DNA of 64,000 nt from an uncultured Muribaculaceae bacterium. GTDB taxonomy: Bacteria; Bacteroidota; Bacteroidia; Bacteroidales; Muribaculaceae. The stretch spans positions 95,287-159,286 of the forward strand of contig CAJUCW010000002.1 in NCBI GenBank assembly GCA_910585275.1, written 5' to 3'. Position 1 is the first letter of the stretch. Each line of letters begins with the position of its first letter. The position numbers and the translations under genes were made by a program. The notes beneath the pieces are model-generated. The model worked only from the letters and a program-made list of their open reading frames with translations, made no database searches and was not told the origin of the DNA. Below, in pieces: positions 9,801-21,200 of the stretch.

Positions 9801-10397
9801 GATACAGAGGTTTACTCCAACACCGGTGGCCAGTCGTCGAAATCTACTCCTATCGCCGCTATTGCCAAGTTTGCTGCTGCCGGCAAGCGTATCCGCAAGA
9901 AAGACCTCGGTCTTATGGCTACAACATACGGTTACGTATATGTAGCACAGGTGGCTATGGGTGCAGACAATGCCCAGACTCTCAAGGCTATCCGCGAGGC
10001 TGAGGCATACGATGGCCCGTCGCTCATCATCGCTTACTCTCCCTGTATCAACCACGGCCTTAAGGTCGGTATGGGTCATAGCCAGGAAGAGGAGAAGAAG
10101 GCTGTTGAATGCGGTTATTGGCATCTCTGGCGCTATAATCCTGCTCTTGAGAACAGCGGTGAGAATCCGTTCTCGCTTGACAGCAAGGAGCCGGATTGGA
10201 GCAAGTTTAATGACTTCCTCAAAGGCGAGGTTCGTTTTGCATCTCTCTATAAGATGCAACCCGAAGCCGCCGATGAGCTTTTCCAAGCTGCTCAGGACAA
10301 CGCACTCTGGCGCTACAACAACTACAAGCGTCTTTCACAGCAGAACTGGGGCAAGGATCCCGAGATGACTGCGGAAGAAGAAGCTCTTCGCAAATAA
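6807..10397 (+). CDS. nifJ: pyruvate:ferredoxin (flavodoxin) oxidoreductase
   Basis: Oxygen-sensitive enzyme that cleaves pyruvate with CoA to acetyl-CoA and CO2 while reducing ferredoxin; central to anaerobic energy metabolism. All domains of the single-chain form are present in 1196 residues: N-terminal TPP-pyrimidine domain with YPITPSSTMAE, the CoA-binding and gamma domains, two 4Fe-4S motifs (C690/693/696/700 and C747/750/753/757), and a C-terminal TPP-pyrophosphate domain with CSGCGETPY, GDG at ~972, and VYSNTGGQSS. It stands alone with its own promoter and terminator and has the strongly biased, regular codon use of a highly expressed gene. Confidence 0.96.
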   Translation: MSKAKQFLTCDGNQAAAHISYMFTEVAAIYPITPSSTMAEYVDDWSAAGRKNIFGETVLVQEMQSEGGAAGAVHGSLQAGALTTTYTASQGLLLMIPNMYKIAGELLPCVFHVSARTLASHALSIFGDHQDVMSARQTGFAMLCEGSVQEVMDLAAVAHLSTIKSRVPFVNFFDGFRTSHEIQKIEAIAQEDLAPLIDQEALADFRKRALNPNAPVARGMAENPDVFFQHREASNPYYMVVPEIVENYMKEVSKITGRNYGLFDYYGDPEAERVIIAMGSVTECIRETIDYLRAKGEKVGLVSVHLYRPFSAKHFLAAVPATAKRIAVLDRTKEPGALGEPLYLDVKDCYYGKENAPLIVGGRFGLSSKDTTPAQILSVYENLALPEPKNGFTVGINDDVTFLSLPQLPEISVGGKGMFQAKFFGLGADGTVGANKNSVKIIGDNTNKYCQAYFSYDSKKSGGFTCSHLRFGDEPIRSTYLVTTPNFVACHVQAYLHMYDVTRGLQPNGTFLLNTIWEGEELAKNLPNKVKRLFAQNNISVYYINASKIAQEIGLGNRTNTILQSAFFRITEVIPVELAVEQMKKFIVKSYGKKGQNIVDMNYAAVDRGGEYKKLDVDPAWAQLPDDEVAKIDAPEFVTNVVLPINAQDGDLLPVSTFKECADGTWPQGTARYEKRGVAAFVPEWNPENCIQCNKCAYVCPHAAIRPFVLNAEEMAAAPFGEDHSNPAIGKTFTGMRFVQQVDVLDCLGCGNCADVCPGKKGVKALTMKHEESQVAEQANWDYCMKSVTSKQNLVDIKANVKNSQFATPMFEFSGACSGCGETPYVKLISQLFGDRQVVANATGCSSIYSGSVPSTPYCENEKGQGPAWANSLFEDFCEFGLGMHIAYEKMRARLEETCDKIAASENAPEALKAAAAAWMEAREDAEASREKGEALVAEAKKGAEAGCDCCKKILALENYLVKRSQWIIGGDGASYDIGYGGLDHVIASGKNVNILVLDTEVYSNTGGQSSKSTPIAAIAKFAAAGKRIRKKDLGLMATTYGYVYVAQVAMGADNAQTLKAIREAEAYDGPSLIIAYSPCINHGLKVGMGHSQEEEKKAVECGYWHLWRYNPALENSGENPFSLDSKEPDWSKFNDFLKGEVRFASLYKMQPEAADELFQAAQDNALWRYNNYKRLSQQNWGKDPEMTAEEEALRK

Positions 10398-10419
10398 TCT
10401 GAATTAAGATTGACAACCC

Positions 10420-10457
10420 AAAAAAAGGGGGGCAGGCATGGCTGTCCCCCCTTTTTC
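10420..10457 (+). terminator. rho-independent terminator of nifJ
   Basis: A-run, six G, CAG, short loop, CTG, then six C and a T5 run, 23 bp after the nifJ stop. The stem has one bulged base. The A-tract on the left makes it usable from the opposite strand as well, where the araC-like gene ends at 10533. Confidence 0.85.
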
Positions 10458-10532
10458 AACTTGTATTGGGGTGTAGGAGTGGCGGATTAAGGAGATGTTG
10501 TCTGGGATAATTTTAAATGGTATGTTGCGGGG

Positions 10533-11384
10533 TCAGGTGTTGAAACTGTTGCGGTAATGCTTCGGGGTGGTGCCGACGTGCTTTTTGAAAATACGGGTGA
10601 AGTATGACACGTCGTCGTAACCCAAAGCGTATGCTATTTCCTTGGTTGAAAGCGATTCGGATGCAAGCATCAGTTTCGCTTTCATCATTTTTCGGTCGAT
10701 AAGGAAGCGGGCTGGGGTGCAGCCGACCTCTTGTTTGAAAAGACGTATGAAATGATCGGTTGACATACACGCTTGCGATGCCAGTTCGTCCACACGGATT
10801 GTTTCTCCGGTGTTTGCGCTTATCGCTTTTAAAGACGATTGTATGCGTGGATCTTTTGTCTGGTATTTAGGTTTTGCGTTTTTCACGAATCTTCCGAGAA
10901 GCTGGAAAATTATACCCATTGATTCGAGTCGGTCGAAAAGGGGGCGGTTGCGGTTTAGTCTTACGCATTCTATAAGGGAATGCTTGTTGTCGTATATCCT
11001 CGGGTCGGCGAATTTGAGTGCCATCGACGAATTGTGCTCGCAAAGAGATTCGAAAAGCATACGGTCTATCGGTTGGCCAGGTATTTCGAAGGGAAAGTCG
11101 TAATTACCTATGATTCCGTCTCCCGAATCGACATCTTCCTCGTAAAGGTGTACATAAAAATGTTTGAAAATTCCGGTGCATATGTCGGTGTGTTCGGTAA
11201 AGGCCGGAATTATATACATGTTTCCGGGAGTGAGTTCATGTATTTGTGCATTGATTGAAACGGCGGCTTTACCTTCGGTCACAAAATATATGCGGGTGAA
11301 GGGACTGTTGATTTTTTCAAAATTCCAGTCGCGGTCATGGATTGCAAACCCCACGTTAAGCATTAGAAGATTGTTAATTCTCAT
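10533..11384 (-). CDS. AraC-family transcriptional regulator
   Basis: A 283-residue regulator. The first ~120 residues resemble the cupin-like sensor of AraC proteins ([13 protein letters not shown], then [13 protein letters not shown]). Residues ~185-283 hold the double [34 protein letters not shown], and [23 protein letters not shown]. It is transcribed away from the fucose-type locus that starts at 11589, with 204 bp of shared control region. That arrangement makes it the likely sugar-responsive regulator of the locus; the inducer is not known. Confidence 0.9.
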   Translation of the reverse strand: MRINNLLMLNVGFAIHDRDWNFEKINSPFTRIYFVTEGKAAVSINAQIHELTPGNMYIIPAFTEHTDICTGIFKHFYVHLYEEDVDSGDGIIGNYDFPFEIPGQPIDRMLFESLCEHNSSMALKFADPRIYDNKHSLIECVRLNRNRPLFDRLESMGIIFQLLGRFVKNAKPKYQTKDPRIQSSLKAISANTGETIRVDELASQACMSTDHFIRLFKQEVGCTPARFLIDRKMMKAKLMLASESLSTKEIAYALGYDDVSYFTRIFKKHVGTTPKHYRNSFNT

Positions 11385-11401
11385 GGTGTCAAGATTTGAT
11401 G

Positions 11402-11432
11402 CAAAGTAAACAATTTAAATTTGCTTATGCAA
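11402..11432 (-). promoter_or_regulatory. probable promoter of the araC-like gene
   Basis: On the minus strand TTG (11430-11432), a 20-base spacer, then TTACTTTG (11402-11409) matches the Bacteroidetes pattern except for one base of the TA pair. It lies just upstream of the ATG at 11384, so the leader would be short. Confidence 0.55.
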
Positions 11433-11485
11433 GGCGATTAAACCGTGATGTCGATTTTGTACCAATGATTGCTCGAAAATGTATG

Positions 11486-11515
11486 TTTATATCAAAGCAA
11501 TCCTTACTATTTTTG
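11486..11515 (+). promoter_or_regulatory. possible promoter of the fucose-type operon
   Basis: TATTTTTG at 11508-11515 fits the -7 box TAnnTTTG. The -33 box is poor (TTTA at 11486-11489, 18 bases away), as expected if the AraC regulator must activate. The first gene begins at 11589. Confidence 0.5.
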
Positions 11516-11588
11516 CAGACATAAATCCAAGAGGAGGTTTGGCAACCACTTCTTATCAATTCATCAACCTTAATAACTAACATTAATC

Positions 11589-12521
11589 ATGAAATACAGG
11601 GAAATCGGTAAGACCGGAATGAAAGTGTCGCAGTTAGGTTTCGGTGCATCTTCTCTTGGAGGAGTGTTCCGGACTATTGACGAAGGAAGTGCCATTGAGT
11701 CGGTATATGCGGCGGTTGAGGGTGGCATAAATTTTATCGACGTATCTCCTTACTACGGACATTATAAGGCGGAGACAGTGCTTGGTAAAGCTTTACGTGG
11801 AATATCTCGTGAAAAATATTACCTTTCCACGAAAGTGGGGCGTTATGGAAAAGACGGAGTCAACACCTGGGATTATTCTGGCAAGCGTGCCAAAGAAAGC
11901 GTCGGGGAGAGTATGGAGCGTCTTGGCATCGACTTCATCGACCTTATCAACGTGCATGATATCGAGTTTGCCGACTTAAGTCAAGTGGTAGGGGAGACGC
12001 TTCCCGCTCTGGTTGAATTGAGAGAAAAAGGCCTTGTCGGGCATGTCGGAATAACCGACCTCCAGCTTGAGAATCTCAAATGGGTGATAGACCACACCGA
12101 GGAAGGCACGGTGGAGAGTGTATTGAATTTTTGCCACTATTCGCTCAATGATGACAAACTCCTTGATTTCCTCGACTATTTCGAGGAGAAGGGAATCGGT
12201 GTAATAAATGCATCACCCTTGTCGATGGGATTGCTTTCTAACCGAGGGGTCCCGTCATGGCATCCTGCGCCATCCGATCTTGTCGAGGCATGCCGCAAGG
12301 CTACGGAATATTGCAATGAAGCAGGTTACCCTATCGAAAAACTTGCCGTGCAGTATTCCATCGCCAATCCACGCATCGCTTCCACTCTTTTCAGTTCCGC
12401 AAATCCGGATAACGTCAGGAAAAATCTTTCGTATGTGGATGAGGATATTCCGGCCGGACTTGTCGAAAAGGTCTGGGAAATCATTGGCGACCGGAAGCGC
12501 GTAAGCTGGAAAAATTCTTAA
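11589..12521 (+). CDS. aldo/keto reductase, probable L-fucose/L-galactose 1-dehydrogenase
   Basis: Soluble NAD(P)-dependent TIM-barrel enzyme, 310 residues. The AKR tetrad is visible: Asp51 and Tyr56 in IDVSPYYGHY, Lys82 in LSTKVGRYG, His123 in INVHD. The subgroup with VSPYYG includes L-galactose and D-threo-aldose 1-dehydrogenases, which oxidise L-fucose or L-galactose at C1 to the lactone. The next genes (lactonase-type amidohydrolase, FucP-like permease, mutarotase, alpha-L-fucosidase) make L-fucose the likely substrate. This is an inference from family and context. It is the first gene of the operon and ends 11 bp before the amidohydrolase. Confidence 0.82.
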   Translation: MKYREIGKTGMKVSQLGFGASSLGGVFRTIDEGSAIESVYAAVEGGINFIDVSPYYGHYKAETVLGKALRGISREKYYLSTKVGRYGKDGVNTWDYSGKRAKESVGESMERLGIDFIDLINVHDIEFADLSQVVGETLPALVELREKGLVGHVGITDLQLENLKWVIDHTEEGTVESVLNFCHYSLNDDKLLDFLDYFEEKGIGVINASPLSMGLLSNRGVPSWHPAPSDLVEACRKATEYCNEAGYPIEKLAVQYSIANPRIASTLFSSANPDNVRKNLSYVDEDIPAGLVEKVWEIIGDRKRVSWKNS

Positions 12522-12532
12522 AAGAGGTGGTT

Positions 12533-13465
12533 ATGGAAAGCGATATCAGGATTGTTGATGCACATTCACACCTTTGGCTACGTCAGGACGCCGTGGTCAA
12601 CGGTCTGCGCGTCAGGCAGCTTGAAAACGGACGTGCTGATTTTCTCGGGGAAGAGCGACAGATGCTCCCTCCCTTTATGATTGACGGAAGAAACAGTGCC
12701 GAGGTCTTTCTTTCGAACATGGATTATGCACAGGTGTCGGCAGCGGTAGTGACTCAAGAGTTTATCGACGGCAACCAGAATGAATACCTTCATGAGGTTG
12801 CTCGCCGTTACCCTTCCCGCTTCTTTGTATTCGGCATGTGCGACTATCTTCGTCCGGGATTCCTGCATGAAGCTGAAGGGTTGATTGAATGTGGGTTTAA
12901 GGGAATGGCGATACCGGCCCATAGGTTGCCCTTGGAAGGAAAAGAGAAAGTGTCGCTGAATTCTCCCGAAATGATTGAAATGTTCCGCATGATGGAAAAG
13001 CACGGTATAATCCTTTCCATAACGCTTGCCCCGGGCGACAGACAGGTGGGTGAGATGGAAGATGTGGTAAACGAATGTCCAGGCTTGAAAATTGCGATAG
13101 GACATTTCGGTATGGTCACTTGCGACGGCTGGCTCGAACAGATTCGTCTTGCGCGTTATCCAAACGTGATGATAGAGTCTGGTGGCATTACGTGGCTTTT
13201 CAATTCGGAATTTTATCCATTCAAGGGGGCCGTCGAAGCCATAAGGGAAGCCGCCGATGAAGTCGGTATTGACAAACTGATGTGGGGGTCGGACTATCCG
13301 CGAACCATAACGGCTATCACTTACCGAATGTCTTACGATTTCATTCTTAAAAGCGATGTTCTTACCTATGAGGAAAAGAAGGCTTTCCTTGGCGGTAATG
13401 CCGCCCGCTTTTATGGCTTTAAAAATCTGGTTAAACTTCCATATATTAAAAACATGTCGGAATGA
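12533..13465 (+). CDS. amidohydrolase-superfamily protein, probable L-fuconolactonase
   Basis: Metal-dependent TIM-barrel hydrolase of 310 residues. Metal ligands are visible as His11-x-His13 (VDAHSHLW), a later GHFGMV histidine and the WGSDYP aspartate near the C-terminus. This group (amidohydrolase 2) includes sugar-lactonases that open L-fucono- and L-rhamnono-lactones. An in-frame GTG at 12527 overlaps the ribosome-binding site AAGAGG (12522-12527), so the ATG at 12533 is chosen. It would hydrolyse the lactone made by the preceding dehydrogenase. Its stop overlaps the start of the permease gene (ATGA), so the two are translationally coupled. Confidence 0.8.
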   Translation: MESDIRIVDAHSHLWLRQDAVVNGLRVRQLENGRADFLGEERQMLPPFMIDGRNSAEVFLSNMDYAQVSAAVVTQEFIDGNQNEYLHEVARRYPSRFFVFGMCDYLRPGFLHEAEGLIECGFKGMAIPAHRLPLEGKEKVSLNSPEMIEMFRMMEKHGIILSITLAPGDRQVGEMEDVVNECPGLKIAIGHFGMVTCDGWLEQIRLARYPNVMIESGGITWLFNSEFYPFKGAVEAIREAADEVGIDKLMWGSDYPRTITAITYRMSYDFILKSDVLTYEEKKAFLGGNAARFYGFKNLVKLPYIKNMSE

Positions 13466-14718
13466 ATAAGACTGAAAGATATTTCATGCCGCTCGTGCTC
13501 GTCATGAGTCTATTCTTCGTATGGGCAATAAGTGCCAACCTTCTCCCTACGATGATCAGGCAATTGATGAAGACGTGCGAGCTTACACCGTTCGAGGCAT
13601 CGTTTACCGAAAGCGCGTATTGGATAGCATATTTTATATGCCCGATTCCGATAGCCATGTTTATGAACCGGTTTTCATACAAGGCAGGCATAGTGGCCGG
13701 TCTCGCCATAGCGGGGGTCGGGGCTTTCCTTTTCTTGTTTGCTGCGAATTACAGGGAGTATTGGGGGTATCTTTGCGTATTCTTCATAATCGCTACGGGG
13801 ATGTGTTTTCTTGAGACTGCTGCCAACCCATACGTGACAGTGCTTGGAAACGCCTCCACTGCATCAAGAAGATTGAATCTTGCGCAGTCTTTCAATGGCC
13901 TGGGCGCATTCGTTGCTGCCATGTTCATAAGCAAACTCATATTGAGTGGATACAGCTACACACGCGAGACATTGCCGGCTGAATTCCCGGGAGGTTGGAT
14001 GGGATATATCCAATCGGAGACGGATGCCATGAAAGGGCCTTATACGGTGCTTGGCATAGCCTTGGCTCTCTTTGCCATTATATTTATCTTTGCGAAATTA
14101 CCGCGTATCAAGGAAGACGGCAACGGGCAATTGATTAATTTCAAGGTGCTTCGCAGGCGTCGTCTCCGCAATGGCGTGATTGCCCAGTTCTTCTACAATG
14201 GCGGACAAACTGCCATCAATAGTCTTTTCCTTGTGTATTGCTGCGGATATGCAGGCCTTGGCGAGTCGGAAGGAACAACTTATTTTGGACTCTATATGCT
14301 GGCTTTCCTTCTCGGAAGATGGATAGGCACTATGCTGATGTCGCGTTTCAAACCGCGCAACATGCTTGCGTTCTATGCGGCGGCTAACGTTGTGTTGTGT
14401 CTTGCCGTGGTGTTTGTCGGTGGCGTCGCGGGCATATATGCCATGATAGCCATTTCGTTTTTCATGTCGATTATTTATCCTACGCAGTTTTCTATTGCTC
14501 TCGAATCGCTGGGACCTGACACCAAAAGCGGGTCGGCATTCCTTGTGATGGCAATCGTGGGGAATGCCATTCTTCCGCAGCTCACTGCTTTGGTGATGAC
14601 TTTGAATCCGACATGGTATTATGTGGCGTATGCCGTCCCGATGGTATGCTTTGCAGTTTGCGTATGGTATGCCGTCAACGGATACAAGGACAAAATGGAG
14701 GAAATATGTGGTAGTTGA
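13462..14718 (+). CDS. fucP: MFS sugar permease, FucP-like (L-fucose:H+ symporter family)
   Basis: Inner-membrane transporter of 418 residues with about 12 hydrophobic segments. The N-terminus (SLFFVWAISANLLPTMIRQL) and TAANPYVTVLGN are marks of the FucP/GluP branch of the major facilitator superfamily, which imports L-fucose, L-galactose or D-arabinose with protons. The start overlaps the stop of the amidohydrolase gene by four bases. It is the only inner-membrane transporter in the locus and would pass monosaccharide freed by the fucosidase into the cytosol. Gene symbol is given by family and context, not by proof of substrate. Confidence 0.85.
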   Translation: MNKTERYFMPLVLVMSLFFVWAISANLLPTMIRQLMKTCELTPFEASFTESAYWIAYFICPIPIAMFMNRFSYKAGIVAGLAIAGVGAFLFLFAANYREYWGYLCVFFIIATGMCFLETAANPYVTVLGNASTASRRLNLAQSFNGLGAFVAAMFISKLILSGYSYTRETLPAEFPGGWMGYIQSETDAMKGPYTVLGIALALFAIIFIFAKLPRIKEDGNGQLINFKVLRRRRLRNGVIAQFFYNGGQTAINSLFLVYCCGYAGLGESEGTTYFGLYMLAFLLGRWIGTMLMSRFKPRNMLAFYAAANVVLCLAVVFVGGVAGIYAMIAISFFMSIIYPTQFSIALESLGPDTKSGSAFLVMAIVGNAILPQLTALVMTLNPTWYYVAYAVPMVCFAVCVWYAVNGYKDKMEEICGS

Positions 14719-14744
14719 GATGTTGCTGCACCGGTAAAAATGAA

Positions 14745-14767
14745 GGGACATGTCTTAGGCATGTTTG
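14745..14767. repeat. dispersed ACATGCCTTNGGCATGT palindrome, copy 1
   Basis: GGGACATGTCTTAGGCATGTTTG is a small inverted repeat (ACATG-tcttagg-CATGT). Near copies lie at 42721, 42785, 44950 and 61638, always between genes. It sits in the permease to dehydrogenase spacer and may act as an mRNA-stabilising or REP-like hairpin. Confidence 0.55.
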
Positions 14768-14885
14768 ATTAACAATCTTGTTTCCAAATGATACAAGCCG
14801 GAGGCATATCTCTACATAGAAATGATATTGCTTTTTTGCAACGTCTTAGAAAATAAAAGTTTATATACAAGAAAAATCAGGTGAT

Positions 14886-15908
14886 ATGAAATCTGTTATA
14901 ATAAAAGGTAAAGGCACCGTGGCGGTCATGGAATCCGCAATGCCCGTTGTTAACCCGGGGGAGGTGCTGTTGAAGATTGGATATGTAGGTTTTTGTGGTT
15001 CCGATTTAAATACATGGCTCGGAAGGAACCAGCTTGCCAAAATGCCGGTTGTTCCGGGTCATGAAATCGGTGCTACGGTAGTGGAAATCGGCGAAGATGT
15101 TCCGAAAGGTATGTTTGCCGTTGGGATGCGTGTCACGGTAAATCCTTATACGTCTTGCGGCAAGTGTGCGTCTTGCCGCAGACGTCGTCCCAACGCTTGC
15201 CGCGACAATCAGACTCTCGGAGTGCAGCGTGACGGCGCCATGTCGGAATACTTCGCGTTGCCTTGGGAAAAGGTGATTCCCGCCGGCAATCTCTCCTTGA
15301 AGGAGTGTGCTCTTGTCGAGCCGATGAGCGTAGGGTTTCATGCCGTGGCGAGGGGGGAAGTGACCGATGGTGACACTGTGATGGTGATTGGTTGCGGAAT
15401 GATAGGGCTTGGGGCCATTGTGCGGGCTTCGATAAGAGGCGCAAAGGTTATTGCGGTCGATGTTGATTCCTGTAAACTCGAGCTTGCCGCCAAGTTGGGG
15501 GCGTCATACGGATTGAATTCGGCAGAACCGGATTTCCATTCGAAACTCATGGCCCTGACAGACGGCGACGGTCCCGACGTGGTGATAGAGGCTGTCGGAT
15601 CGGATAAGACGTATGTGATGGCGGTTGAAGAGGTAGCGTTCACCGGGAGGGTGGTATGCATCGGTTATGCCGGAGGTCCTGTAAGCTTGCCCACAAAAAT
15701 GTTCGTGCAAAAGGAACTCGACGTAAGAGGGTCGCGCAATGCGTTGCCTGAAGATTTCAAGGCCGTCTTAAAGTATATGGAAAAGGGTGAGTGCCCGTTC
15801 GATTCCCTGATTTCCGATGTAGTAAAGCCGGAAGATGCCGGTAAAGCCCTTGAATCATGGTTTGGTAATCGTGGAAAAGTGTTCCGTATTCTCGTTGATT
15901 TCCAATGA
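14886..15908 (+). CDS. zinc-dependent alcohol dehydrogenase, L-galactonate 5-dehydrogenase (YjjN/LgoD)-like
   Basis: Medium-chain dehydrogenase of 340 residues. Catalytic zinc ligands Cys37, His59, Glu60 (GFCGSD, PGHEIG) and structural zinc Cys91/94/97/105 are all present; the NAD-binding loop is VIGCGMIGLGA. The late motif GSRNALPEDF resembles E. coli YjjN (LgoD), which oxidises L-galactonate at C5 to D-tagaturonate. Since L-fuconate is 6-deoxy-L-galactonate, this enzyme could oxidise L-fuconate at C5. That step is inferred. A sorbitol- or threonine-dehydrogenase-like activity is the alternative. A 167-bp spacer precedes it, so it may have a separate promoter, though none was recognised. Confidence 0.78.
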   Translation: MKSVIIKGKGTVAVMESAMPVVNPGEVLLKIGYVGFCGSDLNTWLGRNQLAKMPVVPGHEIGATVVEIGEDVPKGMFAVGMRVTVNPYTSCGKCASCRRRRPNACRDNQTLGVQRDGAMSEYFALPWEKVIPAGNLSLKECALVEPMSVGFHAVARGEVTDGDTVMVIGCGMIGLGAIVRASIRGAKVIAVDVDSCKLELAAKLGASYGLNSAEPDFHSKLMALTDGDGPDVVIEAVGSDKTYVMAVEEVAFTGRVVCIGYAGGPVSLPTKMFVQKELDVRGSRNALPEDFKAVLKYMEKGECPFDSLISDVVKPEDAGKALESWFGNRGKVFRILVDFQ

Positions 15909-15953
15909 ACGGTATTATTATAATTATGCATTCTGAATTTACACTTATGGATT

Positions 15954-16340
15954 ATGAATAAAGAAGGTTATTCCGTAAGGAAGTACGAACGCCCGGCGAA
16001 AAGGTATTGTCAGATTCTTGAAATCACTGACAATCCGACACTCATATCAAGATACAGGGAATGTCATTCCAAAGAACATCACTGGAAAGAAATCAGGGAT
16101 GGTATCCGTTCGGTGGGCATACTTGAAATGGAGCTCTATATTTATGAAAACAAGGTTTTCATGATAGTCGATACGGAAAAGGATTTCGAATGGGATAAGG
16201 CCATGGCTAAACTCGCCACTCTTCCGCGACAGACTGAATGGGAAGCTTTTGTGGCTGAATTGCAGGGTTGTGACCCGAGTGCCACTTCCGACCAGAAATG
16301 GCAACTGATGGAAAGGATGTTTTATCTTTATGATGTGTGA
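15954..16340 (+). CDS. L-rhamnose/L-fucose mutarotase family protein (DUF718)
   Basis: Small cytosolic dimeric alpha/beta protein, 128 residues, about 20 longer than RhaM because of an N-terminal lead. Family marks are RYCQILEITDNP, YRECHSKEHHW, GILEMELYIYEN and WQLMERMFYL. These enzymes interconvert alpha and beta anomers of 6-deoxy-L-sugars, supplying the anomer used by the C1 dehydrogenase. A member of the same family lies in the fucose locus of Campylobacter jejuni beside a FucP permease and an amidohydrolase, the same combination as here. Follows the zinc dehydrogenase by 45 bp. Confidence 0.8.
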   Translation: MNKEGYSVRKYERPAKRYCQILEITDNPTLISRYRECHSKEHHWKEIRDGIRSVGILEMELYIYENKVFMIVDTEKDFEWDKAMAKLATLPRQTEWEAFVAELQGCDPSATSDQKWQLMERMFYLYDV

Positions 16341-16349
16341 TTGTCTTAT

Positions 16350-16380
16350 CTGATTTACTCCATTGAAGTCGTACATTTGT
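16350..16380 (+). promoter_or_regulatory. possible internal promoter before the fucosidase gene
   Basis: TCTG (16350-16353), 19 bases, TACATTTG (16373-16380). The -7 box is a full match and is embedded in a palindrome, CGTACATTTGTACG (16371-16384), that could be an operator. It would separate a fucosidase-susCD transcript from the catabolic genes. Confidence 0.45.
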
Positions 16381-16500
16381 ACGATTTCATTACTTAAAAC
16401 AATCCGATATGTCGAAAAAATCCTGTTTCTTGTCGAATTAATTATATATGATTGGAGAAAACAGTATTAATTTTGTAATCGTAAACTAACATTTGACTTT

Positions 16501-18141
<1,641 letters not shown>

Positions 18142-18188
18142 TATCCTGATGGTTTTCTAACCGATTTTATAGGTAAATATTTGTTAAT

Positions 18189-18219
18189 CCGGGCATTGGC
18201 TTGCAATGCCGATGCCCGG
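18189..18219 (+). other. hairpin between the fucosidase and susC genes
   Basis: CCGGGCAT-t-GGC, loop, GCC-g-ATGCCCGG makes an 11-pair stem with one mismatch. No T-run follows directly, so it is more likely an mRNA-stability or partial-attenuation hairpin that sets the ratio of fucosidase to SusC than a full terminator. Confidence 0.6.
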
Positions 18220-18265
18220 AATGCTGTTGTTATGCTTTTTCTAATATAAACTTTATACTAACATT

Positions 18266-21200
18266 ATGAGACCATGTAAAACAAAATGCCTCAAGACAAG
18301 GCTCGCAATGCTTGTCTTTCTTCTTGGCACTGTCTTTTCAATGGCTGCGCAGAAAACTGAGCAGGTTTTTGGAACGGTCACTGACAATTCCGGTGAGCCG
18401 ATGATTGGTGTGACTATATTGTTGAAAGGCACATCTGTGGGGACATCGACAGATGTCGATGGAAACTTTATCATCAAGGTGCCAACACCTGTAGATGGCA
18501 AATCTTTGGTATTCAGCTATGTCGGGTATGAGACGAAAACGGTTGCCATTAATGGTAATCTTCCGTTGAGTGTGACAATGTCTTCAGATGCCCGTAATCT
18601 TGATGAAGTGGTTGTAGTGGGATATGGCACTCAGAAGAAAGTTAATCTTACCGGTTCCGTGTCTTCCATCAGTGCCGATGAACTTGCATCGCGTCCTGTC
18701 TCCAGCACTTCCGCCATAATTGCCGGTTTGGTGCCGGGCGTTAGCGTTATCCAGTCGTCAGGTCGTCCTGGTGCGGGAGCCACGGTAAAAATGAGAGGCA
18801 CCGGTACGTTTTCAAGTGCCGGAAACTCTCCACTTGTAATAATTGATGGAATTTCGGGTAATTTGGATGATGTTGACCCTAATGATATTCAAAATATATC
18901 ATTCTTGAAAGATGCCGCTTCCGCATCAATTTATGGTAGCCGTGCTGCCAACGGTGTTATTCTCATCGAAACCAAGAAGGGAACGGAAGGGAAAACGACT
19001 ATTACGTATAACAATAATTTCGGATGGCAGAAAGCTACGGAACTTCCCGAATTTCTTGATTCTTGGGAATATGCCGAGTATTACAACATGGCAATGCGCA
19101 ATATGGGTTACGCAGAGGCATATACTTCCGACCAGATACAGAAATTCCGCGATGGTTCCGATCCAGACAACTATCCCAACGTTAACCACATGAAGTGGTT
19201 GCTCGGAACAGGCTCCGGTTTTCAGCAACAGCACAATCTCGGGTTCTCACATTCATCCGGCAATACCAGATATAATCTTTCTCTCGGTTATCGCGGTCAG
19301 GATGGTCTCACGGAGAAAACATCCAACAAGCGTCTGACGGGTCTTTTCTCGCTTGACAGCAAATTGAAGTACGGCCTTTCACTCGGATTGAATCTCAATG
19401 CTTACCGCAATATCTACGATGCTCCCATAGGTGAACCTCAGAGCATTGACGGCATGATTGGTTATACCGTGCGTGAGGCTCCCATTTATGCCGGACGCAA
19501 ATCGGATGGTTCGTTCGGATATCAGGACAACTATAGCCCCGAGGCTTGGCTCGCAGGAGATTCTTTCACGAAATCAACTTCAACTTATGTTGCCGGAAAC
19601 GTCCGTTTGCGCTGGGAAACACCCATAGACGGTCTTTCTTTGCAGGGGAAGATGGGTGCTTCATATTATACAAACTATTACAAGGGGTATCGAGCAGAGA
19701 CATATTTTGATGAGCATAAAACGATAGGGCCGACTACACTTTCAATATCTGACAATAACAATACATATTCGAATGTCGAGGTTCTTCTCCAATACATGAA
19801 AAGCTTTGGGAAGCATAATTTGAACATTCTTGGCGGATATTCATTTGAATCATGGAATGATAAGTATCTTCAGGGTTCTCGCAACACCTTCCCTACGACA
19901 AGTCTTAGCGAGCTTGTGTCGGGAGATGCATCTACGGCGGCCAATACAAGCTCACTTACCGAGTCTGCCCTTATGTCATATTTCGGAAGGGTAAATTATA
20001 ATTTCGACGAGCGTTATCTCTTGGAGGCTAACCTCCGATATGACGGTTCTTCTCATTTTGCCAAACATCGCCGGTGGGGTCTGTTCCCTTCTGTTTCTGC
20101 AGCTTGGCGCCTTTCCGAGGAATCATTCTGGCGTGATTCAAAGGTGGGAGAAGTTGTCAACAACTTTAAGGTTCGTGTTTCTCACGGTACACTCGGCAAC
20201 CAGAACATAGGTGCTTACGCCTATCAGCAGACTTATTGGTATGGCTTCAACTATCCTCTTGGAGATCCGGCACAGCTTACCCCGGGCGCAATTTCCGGAC
20301 CGTTTAACGACCCCGACATCAGTTGGGAAAAGACCCGTATCACGGATGTCGGCATTGATGTTAGCCTTTGGAACAACCGTCTGTCTGCCACTGTAGATTA
20401 TTTCTATAAATATACTTCCGATATCCTTTCTTCCGTGGCAAAGACCGATATACTCGGAAATAGCGTCGGAAACACAAATGTCGGGGCTGTCTCTAACACA
20501 GGTGTTGAAGTTAATCTTACTTATAATGGAAAGATTGGAGATAAGTTCGCATTTTCGGTTTCCCCCAATTTTACATGGGTGAAAAATTCTGTTGAAAAAT
20601 TGTCAGACGGGGCACTACGACAGATTAACGAGGGTCGTATCGTAGGTGAACCACTTGGAATTATATACGGTTACAAGACGAATGGTCTTTTTGTTGACCA
20701 GGCTGAAATCGATGGCGCTCCTAACCAGATTGTCAGCAAAGGTTCATTAAAACCCGGTTATGTAAGCTATATGGACCTTGACGGTGATAATGCTGTAGAT
20801 GCCGACCATGACCGTACTATTCTCGGTAGCACTACTCCGAAGTTTTACTACGGTATGACCCTTACTGCCCAATACAGAGGCTTTGACTTTTCAGCTCTTC
20901 TTCAGGGAGTGGGCGGTCATAAACGCCTTATCGGTTCCTACATGGCTTATGCTTTCTACAATGGCGGACAAATCCAGAGATGGCAGGCAGACAACTGTTG
21001 GACTGTTGATAATCCTGACAAATGGGCGGAATATCCCCGTGTGGAAACCCTCAACATGAATAATCCTAACCTGCAGGTTTCCGATTATTGGGTCAGGGAC
21101 GCAAGCTTCTTGAGAATAAAGAATATTACACTTGGATATACTGTCCCGAAGGCGTTGACAAAGAAGATTGGCTTTGAAAACATCCGTGTGTATGTGAGCT

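Noticed and set aside
8979..10286. Second long minus-strand frame (435 codons) inside nifJ
   Set aside because: Same reason: an artefact of codon bias in nifJ.
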